A stretch of DNA of 64,000 bases from Gottfriedia acidiceleris (GTDB lineage: Bacteria > Bacillota > Bacilli > Bacillales > Bacillaceae_G): NCBI RefSeq assembly GCF_004138285.1, contig NZ_SCFN01000013.1, forward strand, positions 62,001 through 126,000, written 5' to 3'. The position numbers and the translations under genes were made by a program. The notes beneath the pieces are model-generated. The model was not told where the DNA came from. It did not search any database and was given only the letters and a program-made list of their open reading frames with translations. The first letter of the stretch is position 1; every line of letters starts with the position of its first letter. Shown here in pieces: positions 25,986 to 35,216 of the stretch.

Positions 25986-26150
25986 TTTTATTAATTCTGC
26001 GCTACATTTAAAGTCCTTTTTGTTGCTTATATAAATTATTGCCGTTTCAATATCTTTAAATAAAATTTGCTAATATTGTACTATTTAAAATAAAATGGAA
26101 CTAATTGTTTTTTAGCTTTTACTTTAAAATTGAAATGGAGAATGGATTAA

Positions 26151-26501
26151 ATGACAAATCAGAATGAAACAAACGCTTTACCGCCAAAAACATGTACGAT
26201 TGAACGCCTTGTAACGCTGCAAGAGGATGTCGAAAAAGTATTGGCAGGACAAAAAACCGCTACTCGCCGCAACGGGAGATATGCAGATGTTGGGGAAGTG
26301 ATGACTCTTCAAAATCGCCAGTTTGTTGTTGAACGAGTTTATTCGCAAGCCCTAGGTGAATTGACCGATGAAGATGCTAAGCAGGAAGGCTATACGACAG
26401 TAGAAGAGTATAAGCAATCGATCCTGTCAATCCATCCTGGAATGCCTTGGTTGCCAAAAATGAGGGTATGGGTTCATGAGTTTCGTCTCATCCAAGATTA
26501 A
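26151..26501 (+). CDS. ASCH domain protein
   Basis: A 116-residue cytoplasmic protein with the ASCH signature KVLAGQKTATRRNGRY near residues 30-45 and a PUA-like beta-barrel pattern after it (VGEVMTLQNRQFVVERV). ASCH proteins are thought to bind RNA or modified nucleosides, and some hydrolyse N4-acetylcytidine; which applies here is unknown. The ATG has TGGAGAATGG as a weak ribosome site. It is followed five bases later by a membrane protein gene, so the two form an operon. Codon choice looks less AT-biased than that of the neighbours. Confidence 0.85.
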   Translation: MTNQNETNALPPKTCTIERLVTLQEDVEKVLAGQKTATRRNGRYADVGEVMTLQNRQFVVERVYSQALGELTDEDAKQEGYTTVEEYKQSILSIHPGMPWLPKMRVWVHEFRLIQD

Positions 26502-26506
26502 TTCAT

Positions 26507-26941
26507 ATGCTTTATAGACTGCTTCTTTACATACATATTGCTAGTGTAATCTTATCAATCGGTCCTTTTTTCGTATTGATTCCGATACTTAAAAAGCTAC
26601 ATACCTCACAGTCCGCGATACAACAGAGCTATTTGGATGTATTCCGGTTTGCTGTCAGATTGGCAAAGCATGCTGGGCATGTACTGGTTGGATCAGGTGT
26701 CTTGTTGGTACTAGCGGGCCATTGGTCGTGGAAGACATCTTGGATTGTGATGACTATTCTTCTTTTGGTGAGTTCATTATTTTTCCTAGCTAGAGCCTTT
26801 TCACCGACCATTCGGAAATTCAGTGAACCAGACCAAGACAAGAGATTGCTGATTCACTTGCTTCGTCGTTCAATCTGGATTTATATCGTTCTTTTAATGG
26901 TTATGCTATGGTTCATGGTGGTAAAGCCTACATTATGGTAG
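26507..26941 (+). CDS. four-helix membrane protein, DUF2269-like
   Basis: A 144-residue integral membrane protein with four hydrophobic segments. The first helix has a histidine in YIHIASVILSIGPF and a second histidine motif appears in AKHAGHVLVGSG, a pattern seen in DUF2269 and other haem-like b-type membrane proteins. No biochemical role is established from the sequence. It is translated just after the ASCH gene; no separate promoter is visible in the 5-base gap. Confidence 0.75.
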   Translation: MLYRLLLYIHIASVILSIGPFFVLIPILKKLHTSQSAIQQSYLDVFRFAVRLAKHAGHVLVGSGVLLVLAGHWSWKTSWIVMTILLLVSSLFFLARAFSPTIRKFSEPDQDKRLLIHLLRRSIWIYIVLLMVMLWFMVVKPTLW

Positions 26942-26954
26942 GTATAATTCAATT

Positions 26955-27003
26955 AAGCAGACAGGGTTCTCTTTTATGGAAGAAGCCTTGTCTGCTTTTT
27001 TGT
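26955..27003 (+). terminator. terminator of the ASCH operon
   Basis: Long stem AAGCAGACAGGGTTCT with AGAAGCCTTGTCTGCTT, ending in TTTTT. The 180 bases after it, up to the next promoter, show nothing of note. Confidence 0.85.
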
Positions 27004-27187
27004 CCTTCTCTTAAATGAAAATACTAATAAAAACTCAAAAAAATAAGTATATTGACCTATTTCAAACAGTATATGAAATAGGTTTCTTGATTTGAATATG
27101 AAGGACCTAAGACCCGTGTAAAACAGTGTGCGTAAAAAAAATGCTATTTGCAAACACAATTTTTACTAAAAAATTTGAAAATAATTC

Positions 27188-27216
27188 TTGACGTATTATA
27201 AAAAGAGAGATAACAT
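27188..27216 (+). promoter_or_regulatory. promoter of the methionine import operon
   Basis: TTGACG (27188-27193), 17-base spacer, TAACAT (27211-27216), about 35 bases before the riboswitch. Confidence 0.65.
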
Positions 27217-27250
27217 GAACTCAATAATTTAAAAACTTAATAAATTCTAT

Positions 27251-27370
27251 TACTTATCCAGAGAGGTGGAGGGACTGGCCCTGCGATACCTCGGCAACGG
27301 GTTTGTTGTTTCGTAACAAATACCGTGCTAATTCCTGCAAATCGTTCATGCGATTTGAAAGATAAGAAGT
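27251..27370 (+). ncRNA. SAM-I (S-box) riboswitch
   Basis: Canonical S-box landmarks occur in order: CTTATC...AGAGGTGGAGGGACTGGCCC, GATACCTCGGCAACGG, a variable hairpin (TTTGTTGTTTCGTAACAAA), GTGCTAATTCCTGCAA and the closing GATAAG. The 3' strand GATAAGAAG (27361-27369) is complementary to CTTCTTATC (27397-27405) in the terminator, giving the alternative anti-terminator. High SAM should stop transcription before metN. Confidence 0.97.
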
Positions 27371-27390
27371 AAAGTGGCTTATATATTATA

Positions 27391-27436
27391 ACCCCTCTTC
27401 TTATCTGTTTTATTGGATAAGAAGGGGGGTTTTTTG
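27391..27436 (+). terminator. riboswitch-controlled terminator
   Basis: Arms ACCCCTCTTCTTATC (27391-27405) and GATAAGAAGGGGGGT (27416-27430) followed by a T run. Its left arm can alternatively pair with the 3' end of the SAM-I aptamer. Confidence 0.93.
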
Positions 27437-27543
27437 ATGAGGTGCCATAGGAGAAAAAGGGAGAAATATAGTTATAATTCCTAGTTTTCGAATCTGTTTA
27501 CTAAGTTATAGTTGTTAAAATAACTTGCATTGGAGGAAGTAAT

Positions 27544-28560
27544 TTGATTGAGATTAAAAATGTCTCCAAGGTTTATCCTGGAAGGCCACCGATTAAAGCT
27601 TTAAATAATATTAATATGAAAATTGAGAAAGGCGAGATTTATGGAATCATTGGCTTTTCTGGAGCAGGAAAGAGTACATTGATTCGTTGTTTAAATAGAC
27701 TTGAAGAGCCAACAGAAGGATCAGTTCTGATTGATGGATTGAACCTGATGACATTAAAAGATGAAGAGTTACGTAAGACACGTAGAAAAATTGGTGTCGT
27801 ATTCCAGCACTTTAATCTCCTTTCAGCCAAAACGGTTTTTGATAATATAGCAATGCCGCTATACCTTGAAGGAAAGAAGAAACGGGATGTTCAAGAAAAG
27901 GTAATGGAATTAATTGAATTTGTTGGACTTACAGGGAAGCAAGATGTATTTCCGGGGCACTTATCGGGGGGACAAAAGCAAAGAGTGGGAATAGCAAGGG
28001 CACTCGTAACAGACCCAGATCTTTTGCTATGTGATGAAGCTACATCTGCATTAGACCCTGAAACAACAAAGAATGTATTAGAGCTTTTAAGGAAGGTAAA
28101 TAAATCCTATAATCTTACAATTTTCCTTATTACCCATGAAATGAGTGTAATTCGTGATTTATGTGATAAAGTGGCCGTCATTGATAATGGAGAAATTGTC
28201 GAAGAAGGTAATGTTTACGACGTTTTTACGAATCCACAGAAAAGTATTACAAAGAATTTTGTTAACACTGTATTACAAAATGAGGTGCCGTCTAAGTTAT
28301 CGAAAACATTATCAAAGGGGAAATATTATCAATTAGTCTTCCTAGGTGAAAAGGCAGCCAATCCATTATTATCAGAGGTTCTTAAAAAATTCGATATTCA
28401 TTTAAACATTCTTTATGGATCGATTACAGAGCTACAAGAAAGACCTTATGGGAATTTACTTGTGGCACTAGAAGGGACAAAAGAGGAAAGCGCAAAAGCT
28501 ATTAAATTTATTTCGGAAAAGGGGATAGATGTAAGGGAGGTTGAGTTAAATGGAGCTTAA
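27544..28560 (+). CDS. metN: methionine ABC transporter ATP-binding protein
   Basis: A 338-residue ATPase. Walker A is GFSGAGKST, the signature is LSGGQKQR, Walker B is LLLCDEATSALD, and the H-loop is FLITHEM. The C-terminal 90 residues form the NIL (ACT-like) domain that binds methionine and inhibits transport in MetN proteins. The start is TTG at 27544 with GGAGG at 27532-27536. A SAM riboswitch precedes it. It overlaps the permease gene by 11 bases. Methionine is the well-supported substrate, although D-methionine or methionine derivatives may also be carried. Confidence 0.95.
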   Translation: MIEIKNVSKVYPGRPPIKALNNINMKIEKGEIYGIIGFSGAGKSTLIRCLNRLEEPTEGSVLIDGLNLMTLKDEELRKTRRKIGVVFQHFNLLSAKTVFDNIAMPLYLEGKKKRDVQEKVMELIEFVGLTGKQDVFPGHLSGGQKQRVGIARALVTDPDLLLCDEATSALDPETTKNVLELLRKVNKSYNLTIFLITHEMSVIRDLCDKVAVIDNGEIVEEGNVYDVFTNPQKSITKNFVNTVLQNEVPSKLSKTLSKGKYYQLVFLGEKAANPLLSEVLKKFDIHLNILYGSITELQERPYGNLLVALEGTKEESAKAIKFISEKGIDVREVELNGA

Positions 28561-29218
28561 TTGGGAATTCTTTTGGCCGCAGTTTTTGCAGGCAACTCAA
28601 GATACATTTCTAACTGTACTAGGGTCATTTATTTTTGGCACAATCATAGGATTGCCTTTAGGCATTATCCTAGTTGTAACAAGGCCAGGTCATATAATGG
28701 AAAACAAACCTTTATTTACGTTGTTAAATACCATTATTAATATTGTTCGATCCGTACCATTTATTATTTTACTAGTTGCCATTATTCCATTTACTAGATT
28801 ATTGACGGGAACGTCCATTGGCGTAGTAGCAGCAATTGTTCCGCTTTCGATCTTTGTAGGCCCTTATTTGGCGCGATTGATTGAGAACTCCATGCTTGAA
28901 GTGGATAAGGGAGTGCTAGAAACAGCCTATTCAATGGGAGCAACAAAGTTTCAAATTATCGTGAAGTTTATTTTACCTGAAGCGATTCCATCGTTGATTC
29001 TTTCATTTACAACAGCAACGATTGGATTGATTGGATCGACTGCGGCAGCTGGTGCTGTTGGTGCTGGTGGATTAGGTGACTTAGCTATTACATATGGTTA
29101 TCAGCGCTTTGAAACATTGGTTATTATCATTACTGTTGTATTACTAGTAGTTATTGTTCAAATCATACAAAGTTTGGGAAATACGTGGTCAAGATATGTA
29201 AGGAGGAAAAGAGGATGA
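28550..29218 (+). CDS. metP: methionine ABC transporter permease
   Basis: A 222-residue inner-membrane permease with five to six helices and the MetI-type EAA region (ETAYSMGATKFQIIVKFILPEA). It pairs with MetN and MetQ. Its start lies within metN, and its TGA overlaps the metQ ATG, so the three genes are translated as a coupled unit. The gene is named metI in E. coli and metP in Bacillus subtilis. Confidence 0.94.
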   Translation: MELNWEFFWPQFLQATQDTFLTVLGSFIFGTIIGLPLGIILVVTRPGHIMENKPLFTLLNTIINIVRSVPFIILLVAIIPFTRLLTGTSIGVVAAIVPLSIFVGPYLARLIENSMLEVDKGVLETAYSMGATKFQIIVKFILPEAIPSLILSFTTATIGLIGSTAAAGAVGAGGLGDLAITYGYQRFETLVIIITVVLLVVIVQIIQSLGNTWSRYVRRKRG

Positions 29219-30063
29219 AAAAGTTTTTTACTATTTTTGCAGCATTATTATTAACGGTTTCGGTATTATCAGCATGTGGTTCTAAAGAGTCATCAGGTAA
29301 CGGAAAGGAGAGAACAGTTAAGATTGGTATTAACGGTGATGACTATGAACTTTGGAATATTGTACAAAAACAAGTAAAAAGTGAAGGCATTAAATTGAAA
29401 ATTATTTCATTTTCAGATTATGTTCAGCCTAACACAGCACTTAATGACGGTAGCCTTGATTTAAATTCTTTTCAAACAATTACCTATATGAACCAATTCA
29501 AAGGCGATCATAATTTAGATATTTCTGCGATTGGCTCGACGGTGATTGCGCCAATGGGGATTTACTCGCATAAATTTAAAAAGCTAAGTGATATTCCAGA
29601 TGGAGCAACTATTACTATACCAAATGATGTTACGAACGCAGGCCGTGCACTTAAACTATTACAATCTTCAAAGTTAATTAGTTTAGTAGATAATTTTGAC
29701 CCTAAAGGAAGTATTGAACAAATTAAAGAAAATCCTAAGCATCTAAAAATCAAACCGATTGCTGCAGGGCAAACAGCTAGATCATTGGATGATGTGGCAG
29801 CAGCTATCATCAATAATGGATTTGCTGTTCAAGCGGGCCTAGACCCTGCAAAGGATCCACTTTATAAAGAAGATCCTAATGATAAAGCAGCTATGCCGTA
29901 TATCAATGTTATTGCATCTCGTACGAAGAATAAAAACGACAAGGACTTTTCAAAGATAGTGAAGGCATATCAATCAAAAGAAGTTCATGATTACATTATT
30001 AAACGTGACAAAGGTGCTACGGTTCCGGTAGTCATTTCGATTGATAAAATTAAAAATCTATAA
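29215..30063 (+). CDS. metQ: methionine-binding lipoprotein
   Basis: A 282-residue NlpA/MetQ lipoprotein. The signal peptide ends in lipobox LSAC with Cys21 lipidated. The conserved NLxxFQT-like segment appears as DLNSFQTITYMNQF, and TIPNDVTNAGRAL follows as in MetQ proteins. The ATG at 29215 (GGAGG at 29201-29205) is chosen over an in-frame start at 29185 that lies in metP. It delivers methionine to MetNP. Confidence 0.94.
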   Translation: MKKFFTIFAALLLTVSVLSACGSKESSGNGKERTVKIGINGDDYELWNIVQKQVKSEGIKLKIISFSDYVQPNTALNDGSLDLNSFQTITYMNQFKGDHNLDISAIGSTVIAPMGIYSHKFKKLSDIPDGATITIPNDVTNAGRALKLLQSSKLISLVDNFDPKGSIEQIKENPKHLKIKPIAAGQTARSLDDVAAAIINNGFAVQAGLDPAKDPLYKEDPNDKAAMPYINVIASRTKNKNDKDFSKIVKAYQSKEVHDYIIKRDKGATVPVVISIDKIKNL

Positions 30064-30108
30064 AGTTAGTTCATTCTTATTTAAAAGAATAGAAGGGAGA
30101 TCGTTTAA

Positions 30109-31299
30109 ATGACAGTCAAAATTGACACACAAAGAGAACAAATTGTGAAAAGTATTGAGGAATCGAAGGAAATCTATCTTGAAATTAGCCACCAAATTCA
30201 TGAGAAACCTGAGATTGGCAATCAAGAATTTTTTGCATCAGAAACACATACTAAAATTCTAGTAGAAGCTGGTTTCGATGTCACACGTAATATTGCGGGA
30301 CATGAAACAGGCTTTGTTGCAAGGAAAACGTCATCTAAGCAAGGCCCAACCATCGCTTTTTTAGCAGAATACGATGCACTACCTGGTCTTGGTCATGCAT
30401 GCGGACATAATATTATTGGGACAACGAGTGTAGCAGCAGGGATCGCTCTTGCTGAAGTCATTTCTGAGACCGGAGGAGAGGTTGTCATATTTGGAACACC
30501 TGCAGAAGAGGGTGGACCAAACGGAAGTGCAAAGGGGAGTTTCGTAAAAAATGGATTACTAGAAGGTGTGGATGCAGCTCTTATGCTCCACCCAAGTGGT
30601 AAAACAAGTTTGTCGAGTCCATCTTTGGCAGTAGATCCACTAGACTTCCATTTTTTTGGAAGAGCAGCCCATGCTGCTGGGTCACCAGAACATGGAATTA
30701 ATGCCTTAGATGCAGTAATCCAGTTATTCAATGGAATTAATGCCCTTCGTCAGCAGCTTTCTAGTGATGTTCGCATACACGGAATTATCACTCATGGAGG
30801 CGATGCACCAAATATTATTCCAGAGTATGCTTCAGCGAGATTTTTCATCCGTGCTAGTACATGGAAGAGTACGAAGGAAGTATCCACTAAGGTTCGTAAT
30901 ATTGCCGAAGGAGCAGCACTAGCAACTGGTAGTACAGTGAAAATTGAAAGATTCCAAAATGAAGTCCATGATTTTATTATCAATCAATCTCTTGATGAGA
31001 TTGTAGGAGAAGAACTAAGCCTATTGGGTGAAGTAGTGAATGGCAAAAGCGGCGGGCTTGGATCTACTGATGCAGGAAACGTAAGCCATGTTGTTCCGAC
31101 TTCTCACGCATATATTAAAATTGGACCTGATGATTTAATTGCTCATACGAATGAATTCCGTGAAGCTGCGAGGTCGCCACTTGGTGATCATGCTCTAGTA
31201 ACGGGGGCAAAAGCATTGGCTCTGACGGGCTATCGTTTAATTACCGATAAAAAACTTTTGGAAAAGGTTCAAAATGAATTTCAACAAACAGAAAAATAG
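30109..31299 (+). CDS. M20-family amidohydrolase in the methionine operon
   Basis: A 396-residue cytoplasmic metallopeptidase of the M20D/PM20D2-like group. Metal-binding segments are YDALPGLGHACGHN, TPAEEGGPNGSAKG and MLHPSGKTSL; the dimerisation domain follows at about residues 180-290. Members hydrolyse N-acyl amino acids or small dipeptides. Because the gene lies 45 bases after metQ, under the same SAM riboswitch, and is followed by a strong terminator, a role in releasing methionine from an imported N-acyl or peptide form is reasonable, but the substrate is inferred from context only. AGAAGGGAG at 30091-30099 is the ribosome site. Confidence 0.88.
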   Translation: MTVKIDTQREQIVKSIEESKEIYLEISHQIHEKPEIGNQEFFASETHTKILVEAGFDVTRNIAGHETGFVARKTSSKQGPTIAFLAEYDALPGLGHACGHNIIGTTSVAAGIALAEVISETGGEVVIFGTPAEEGGPNGSAKGSFVKNGLLEGVDAALMLHPSGKTSLSSPSLAVDPLDFHFFGRAAHAAGSPEHGINALDAVIQLFNGINALRQQLSSDVRIHGIITHGGDAPNIIPEYASARFFIRASTWKSTKEVSTKVRNIAEGAALATGSTVKIERFQNEVHDFIINQSLDEIVGEELSLLGEVVNGKSGGLGSTDAGNVSHVVPTSHAYIKIGPDDLIAHTNEFREAARSPLGDHALVTGAKALALTGYRLITDKKLLEKVQNEFQQTEK

Positions 31300-31307
31300 T
31301 TAGCTTG

Positions 31308-31352
31308 AACGGTCAGAAAGATGGGCGGAATTACCATCTTTTTGACCGTTTT
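31308..31352 (+). terminator. terminator of the methionine operon
   Basis: Seventeen-base arms AACGGTCAGAAAGATGG / CCATCTTTTTGACCGTT with one mismatch, then T-rich sequence. Beyond it, up to 31588, is AT-rich DNA with no visible feature. Confidence 0.87.
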
Positions 31353-31588
31353 ATTTTTGATAGCTCATACTAATGTCGTTATTTGTTCTATTTATATAGT
31401 AGTCTTCTGATAACTTCTCCTTCCGTTAAATACCTAATAAAAGTTTTAAATCTACATTATCTGATTTCAATTTTATCAAAACGTAAACTCAAATTTACTA
31501 AATCTTAAATTTTAAAGATTAAACTAAACATTAGATATGTTTTCTATAAGTTTATCACTCTATAAATCTTTGATAGGGGTAATTTAAT

Positions 31589-31978
31589 ATGGTTTCTTTT
31601 AGTAAAGTAAAAGATTTATCAGATGATAGTGTTAAATATGCACAACAGCATCTAGCAAACGAAAGGACATATTTAGCATGGTTGCGAACTGCAATCTCAA
31701 TTACTGGTGTAGGATTTTTAACAACTTCACTACACTTTACAATTAAAATTAGTGATAACCAGTTCATCAATAGATTAGCAATTTTTCTTGGCATATATGC
31801 ATGTGTTGTTGGTTTTATTTCTGGAGTATTAGCTACTATTCAGTACAGTAAAAAGCGGAAAGAAATCCAAAATGGAATTTTTATACCTGCTCATAATTCA
31901 ATTATTCTTGTATCAATTCTATTTTCATTTTTAATATTCATGATTGTGCTGTATTTGTCTTTATTATTATTCAAATAA
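31589..31978 (+). CDS. DUF202 membrane protein (YidH-like)
   Basis: A 129-residue protein with three membrane helices. The family motif LANERTYLAWLRTAIS occurs at about residues 22-37, just before the first helix. Function of DUF202 proteins is not established. ATAGGGGTAA serves as ribosome site. It is apparently monocistronic; the next gene starts 73 bases later without an obvious terminator in between, so co-transcription is possible. Confidence 0.85.
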   Translation: MVSFSKVKDLSDDSVKYAQQHLANERTYLAWLRTAISITGVGFLTTSLHFTIKISDNQFINRLAIFLGIYACVVGFISGVLATIQYSKKRKEIQNGIFIPAHNSIILVSILFSFLIFMIVLYLSLLLFK

Positions 31979-32051
31979 ACCTATTTTTTCTCTGTTATTT
32001 TTATAGGGATATTTTTATAAAAATCGAATATTACATAAAGTGGACACTAAT

Positions 32052-32921
32052 ATGAATGGAGTGATTGATATTTTTTATCCTGAATCTCGGTTTGAAACGA
32101 TTAATGGAATGGAGCTTCATTTTACAGAATGGGGAGAAAGAAAAAATCCAACAGTTGTTTGCTGGCATGGTTTAACTAGGAATGGTAGGGATTTTGATAT
32201 TTTAGCTCGTCATTTAGCTAAGGATTACCATGTAATTTGCCCGGATACGATTGGACGAGGATTAAGTCAGTGGAGTACTTCTCCTGAGCAAGATTACTGT
32301 TTTGAAAACTATGTAAATATAGCGATTGATTTATTAGACCGTTTAGAAATTGAACAAGTTCGATGGGTAGGGACTTCGATGGGTGGAGCAATTGGAATGC
32401 GACTTGCTGGTACGCCGAAACATCTAAATCGTATTTCTCATTTAGTATTAAATGATATCGGGGCAGGAGCTTCAGAAAACCAACCACAAGATATTGAAGG
32501 AATTAAGAGAATTATTAGCTATGTTGGTTCACCACCTCAATATAAAACATTTACTGAATTGAAGAATTACTACAAGTTAATTTATCATTCATTTGGTGTT
32601 TCGAGTGAAGAAGAATGGAATGATTTTACGCAAAATTCTTGCCGCAGAAGAGATGAGGGTGGCATTGGCCCTGATTATGATCCTAAAATTGCATTACAAT
32701 TTCAGCATACTGAAGATTTAACCTTATGGAATTACTGGGAGGCTATTCAGTCCAACATTTTACTCATTCGAGGAGAAGTTTCGGACGTCTTGCCACTTGA
32801 TGTAGCATTAAAAATGAAGGAAACGCAGAAGTTTCAAATGGAAACAATACCAAAAGTTGGTCATGCACCTGCTTTAAATACAAATGAGCAAATCTCAATT
32901 ATTGATAATTTTTTTAAATAA
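32052..32921 (+). CDS. alpha/beta hydrolase
   Basis: A 289-residue alpha/beta-hydrolase fold enzyme. The oxyanion region is CWHGLTRNGRDFD, the nucleophile elbow is VGTSMGGA (Ser near residue 110), and the late catalytic pair is Asp in EVSDVLP and His in VGHAPALN. The Asp-Ser-His set is complete, so an active esterase or C-C hydrolase is expected; the substrate is unknown. The start is uncertain: GTG at 32040 or ATG at 32052, neither with a good ribosome site; the ATG is preferred. Confidence 0.85.
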   Translation: MNGVIDIFYPESRFETINGMELHFTEWGERKNPTVVCWHGLTRNGRDFDILARHLAKDYHVICPDTIGRGLSQWSTSPEQDYCFENYVNIAIDLLDRLEIEQVRWVGTSMGGAIGMRLAGTPKHLNRISHLVLNDIGAGASENQPQDIEGIKRIISYVGSPPQYKTFTELKNYYKLIYHSFGVSSEEEWNDFTQNSCRRRDEGGIGPDYDPKIALQFQHTEDLTLWNYWEAIQSNILLIRGEVSDVLPLDVALKMKETQKFQMETIPKVGHAPALNTNEQISIIDNFFK

Positions 32922-32983
32922 TTTTTAGGTTTTATGCGATCTATTTGAAAATATGGGTTGTTCCATATGTCAGGTTACTGACT

Positions 32984-33002
32984 AAGGAGCGGTCCTTTTT
33001 TT
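32984..33002 (+). terminator. weak terminator after the alpha/beta hydrolase gene
   Basis: AAGGA-GCGG-TCCTT followed by a T run; the stem is only 5 bp. Confidence 0.45.
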
Positions 33003-33237
33003 ATTGAAAATATAACAGATGAACTCTGTTGATTTAGCAATGGGGGGATCATAGCTGTACTTTTCATTTGTAGTTGATATGATTGCACCTTTTTTATAAA
33101 TAATAAGCAGATTTTATCAATTTTTTATTCAATATAGTAAGAATTAGAGCATGCTTGCAGGTTTTCCATTTGGGAATAGCCAATATTGTACAATTTTTAT
33201 ATCATAATACATTAACTGGTACGGGTAATATTTCGTC

Positions 33238-33432
33238 TTAATTGCGGTTATTAGGAATTTAATTGCAGTTATGATATTTTTATTTGCGATTTTCAAAATT
33301 TAATTGCAGTTATGCTAATTTTAATTGCGGTTTTCGAAATTTATTTGCAGTCCACTGTTCTTTTGTAACTTTTCAGCATTTATTTGCACAGTTTAACTCT
33401 TTATTTGCAAGCCTACAAGACTTATTTGTAAC
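33238..33432. repeat. degenerate 20-21 bp phased repeat array
   Basis: Ten units with core TT(T/A)ATTTGC or TTAATTGC (two degenerate units have TTGT). The TTGC/TTGT cores start at 33242, 33263, 33284, 33304, 33325, 33345, 33363, 33384, 33405 and 33426, a spacing of mostly 20-21 bases (one of 18), close to two turns of the helix. The array lies between two convergent genes, so it is not a normal promoter. No gene lies in 32922-33521. Confidence 0.75.
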
Positions 33433-33462
33433 TCAGATTTAACAACGTAACAGTAGATAAAT

Positions 33463-33509
33463 AAAAAAGATTGAACAAATGTCATTCAAACATCTGTTCA
33501 ATCTTTTTT
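33463..33509. terminator. bidirectional terminator at the 3' end of mntH
   Basis: AAAAAAGATTGAACAAATG pairs with CATCTGTTCAATCTTTTTT with one mismatch; A and T runs on either side allow function on both strands. Confidence 0.85.
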
Positions 33510-33521
33510 TGTTTCAATTTA

Positions 33522-34874
33522 TTATTTAAAGAATGTGGCCCAAAGTAAATATGCATTTAATACTGCAATAACTGAAGCAATTGTCCAAGCGACTGATTTA
33601 AGCCAAGTTTTATTAACGAATTTACCCATTTTCTTAGCATCACTAGTAAACATGACTAGTGGTATAACCGCGAAAGATAACTGTAAAGATAAAATTACCT
33701 GACTTAGTATTAATAAATCTGCAGTTCCCTTTGCTCCATAAAAATAAGTGACGATTAGAGCTGGTGTAACGGCAATTAAACGAGTTATTAGTCTTCTTAG
33801 CCAAGGTTTAAGCTTAATATTTAAAAAGCCTTCCATTACAATTTGACCAGCTAGAGTACCTGTTAAAGTAGAATTTTGACCGGAAGCCAATAATGCCAAT
33901 CCAAAAAATGTACTAGCTAAAGTCGTTCCTAGTAATGGAGTAAGAAGCTGAAATGCATCTTCAATTGAAGCAACACTTGTATGACCCGATTTGTAGAAAG
34001 TTGAAGCAGCTAATATTAAAATTGCTGCGTTTACAAACAAAGCAATCATTAATGCAACTGTTGAGTCAATTGTAGCAAATTTAATTGCTTCTTTTTTACC
34101 AGCATCAGATACTTCAAACTTTCTAGTTTGAACGATTGAAGAGTGAAGATATAAGTTATGAGGCATAACAGTTGCCCCTAAAATTCCTAAAGAAATATAA
34201 AGCATTTTTGGATCTGTAATAACTTGAGAACTTGGAATAAATCCACCAAATACAGCTTTTACATCAGGTTGAGCCATAATCAACTCAAAAACAAAACTAC
34301 CTGTTATTAATATGATCAATGAAATTACAAAAGCCTCGATATATCTAAATCCTTTATTTTGTAAAAGTAAAACAAGTAATATATCTAAAGTTGTCAAACA
34401 TATTCCATAAAACAACGGAATCCCAAATAATAAATTTAAAGCGATGGCTGACCCTATTAATTCAGCTAAGTCACACGCAGCAATTGCGGCTTCACAAAGC
34501 ACCCAAAGTATAAATGATACAGGTTTACTGAAGTGATCTCGACATGCCTGAGCTAAATCTCTACCGGTAACGATACCTAATTTAGCAGCTAATGATTGTA
34601 GAATAATGGCCATTAAATTTGAAATTAAAATAACAGATAATAAAGTGTAATTAAAAGCAGATCCACCTGCTATTGAAGTTGCCCAGTTTCCAGGGTCCAT
34701 ATATCCAACTGCAACTAAATATCCTGGGCCAGCAAATGCTAGAAACTTACGGAAATTACTAGCTTTCTTTGGAACAGATAATGAACGATGAACCTCTTGC
34801 AAACTAGGTTGTGAATGTTCCTGTCTCCATCCGGCTTCTTTATATATGACTTTTTCTTGTGACTCTTGTGACAT
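33522..34874 (-). CDS. mntH: Nramp-family manganese transporter
   Basis: A 450-residue proton-coupled Mn(II)/divalent-metal importer with about eleven helices. The metal-site motifs are [12 protein letters not shown] in helix 1 and [10 protein letters not shown] in helix 6. It begins with a hydrophilic N-terminal tail of about 45 residues. The start is the ATG at 34874 (MSQESQEK) with GGTGG as ribosome site; the upstream in-frame start at 34907 is rejected for lack of one. A TTTCCCTAGGGAAA dyad upstream resembles an MntR operator, so repression by MntR in high manganese is likely. Confidence 0.95.
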   Translation of the reverse strand: MSQESQEKVIYKEAGWRQEHSQPSLQEVHRSLSVPKKASNFRKFLAFAGPGYLVAVGYMDPGNWATSIAGGSAFNYTLLSVILISNLMAIILQSLAAKLGIVTGRDLAQACRDHFSKPVSFILWVLCEAAIAACDLAELIGSAIALNLLFGIPLFYGICLTTLDILLVLLLQNKGFRYIEAFVISLIILITGSFVFELIMAQPDVKAVFGGFIPSSQVITDPKMLYISLGILGATVMPHNLYLHSSIVQTRKFEVSDAGKKEAIKFATIDSTVALMIALFVNAAILILAASTFYKSGHTSVASIEDAFQLLTPLLGTTLASTFFGLALLASGQNSTLTGTLAGQIVMEGFLNIKLKPWLRRLITRLIAVTPALIVTYFYGAKGTADLLILSQVILSLQLSFAVIPLVMFTSDAKKMGKFVNKTWLKSVAWTIASVIAVLNAYLLWATFFK

Positions 34875-34913
34875 GTTTCCCACCACCTGTTTTATTGTAC
34901 ACATCAAATAGTT

Positions 34914-34941
34914 TTTCCCTAGGGAAAGTTTTTAAATTATA
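34914..34941 (-). promoter_or_regulatory. mntH promoter with MntR-like operator
   Basis: On the minus strand TATAAT (plus-strand 34936-34941) is followed by the perfect 14-bp dyad TTTCCCTAGGGAAA (34914-34927) over the expected start site. It resembles the B. subtilis MntR site (TTTGCCTTAAGGAAA-like). No good -35 is visible. Confidence 0.6.
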
Positions 34942-35216
34942 TGCTGATTTTAACACAATAGTTCCCAAATGTAATAAAAAATTTTTGATAACTTCGTAAA
35001 TTTTTAGTAAAAGGAAAATATACATAGAATATTTTCCTTTTCTTTGTTTCTGCTTTTTTACTATTTCTTATGCAATTCATTCAGATAGTTCTGTTTTTTT
35101 AGTATGCTGAAGTTTATTATCGAGTTAATTATTATCAAGTGTGATATACTAGTCAAAAAATTCAGTTATATTTGTAGGCGTTTATAAAAAAATTAATATA
35201 TTTGGGAGCTAGATCC

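Noticed and set aside
33238-33432. CRISPR array
   Set aside because: Units are degenerate, only about 20 bases apart, and there are no unique spacers or cas genes.
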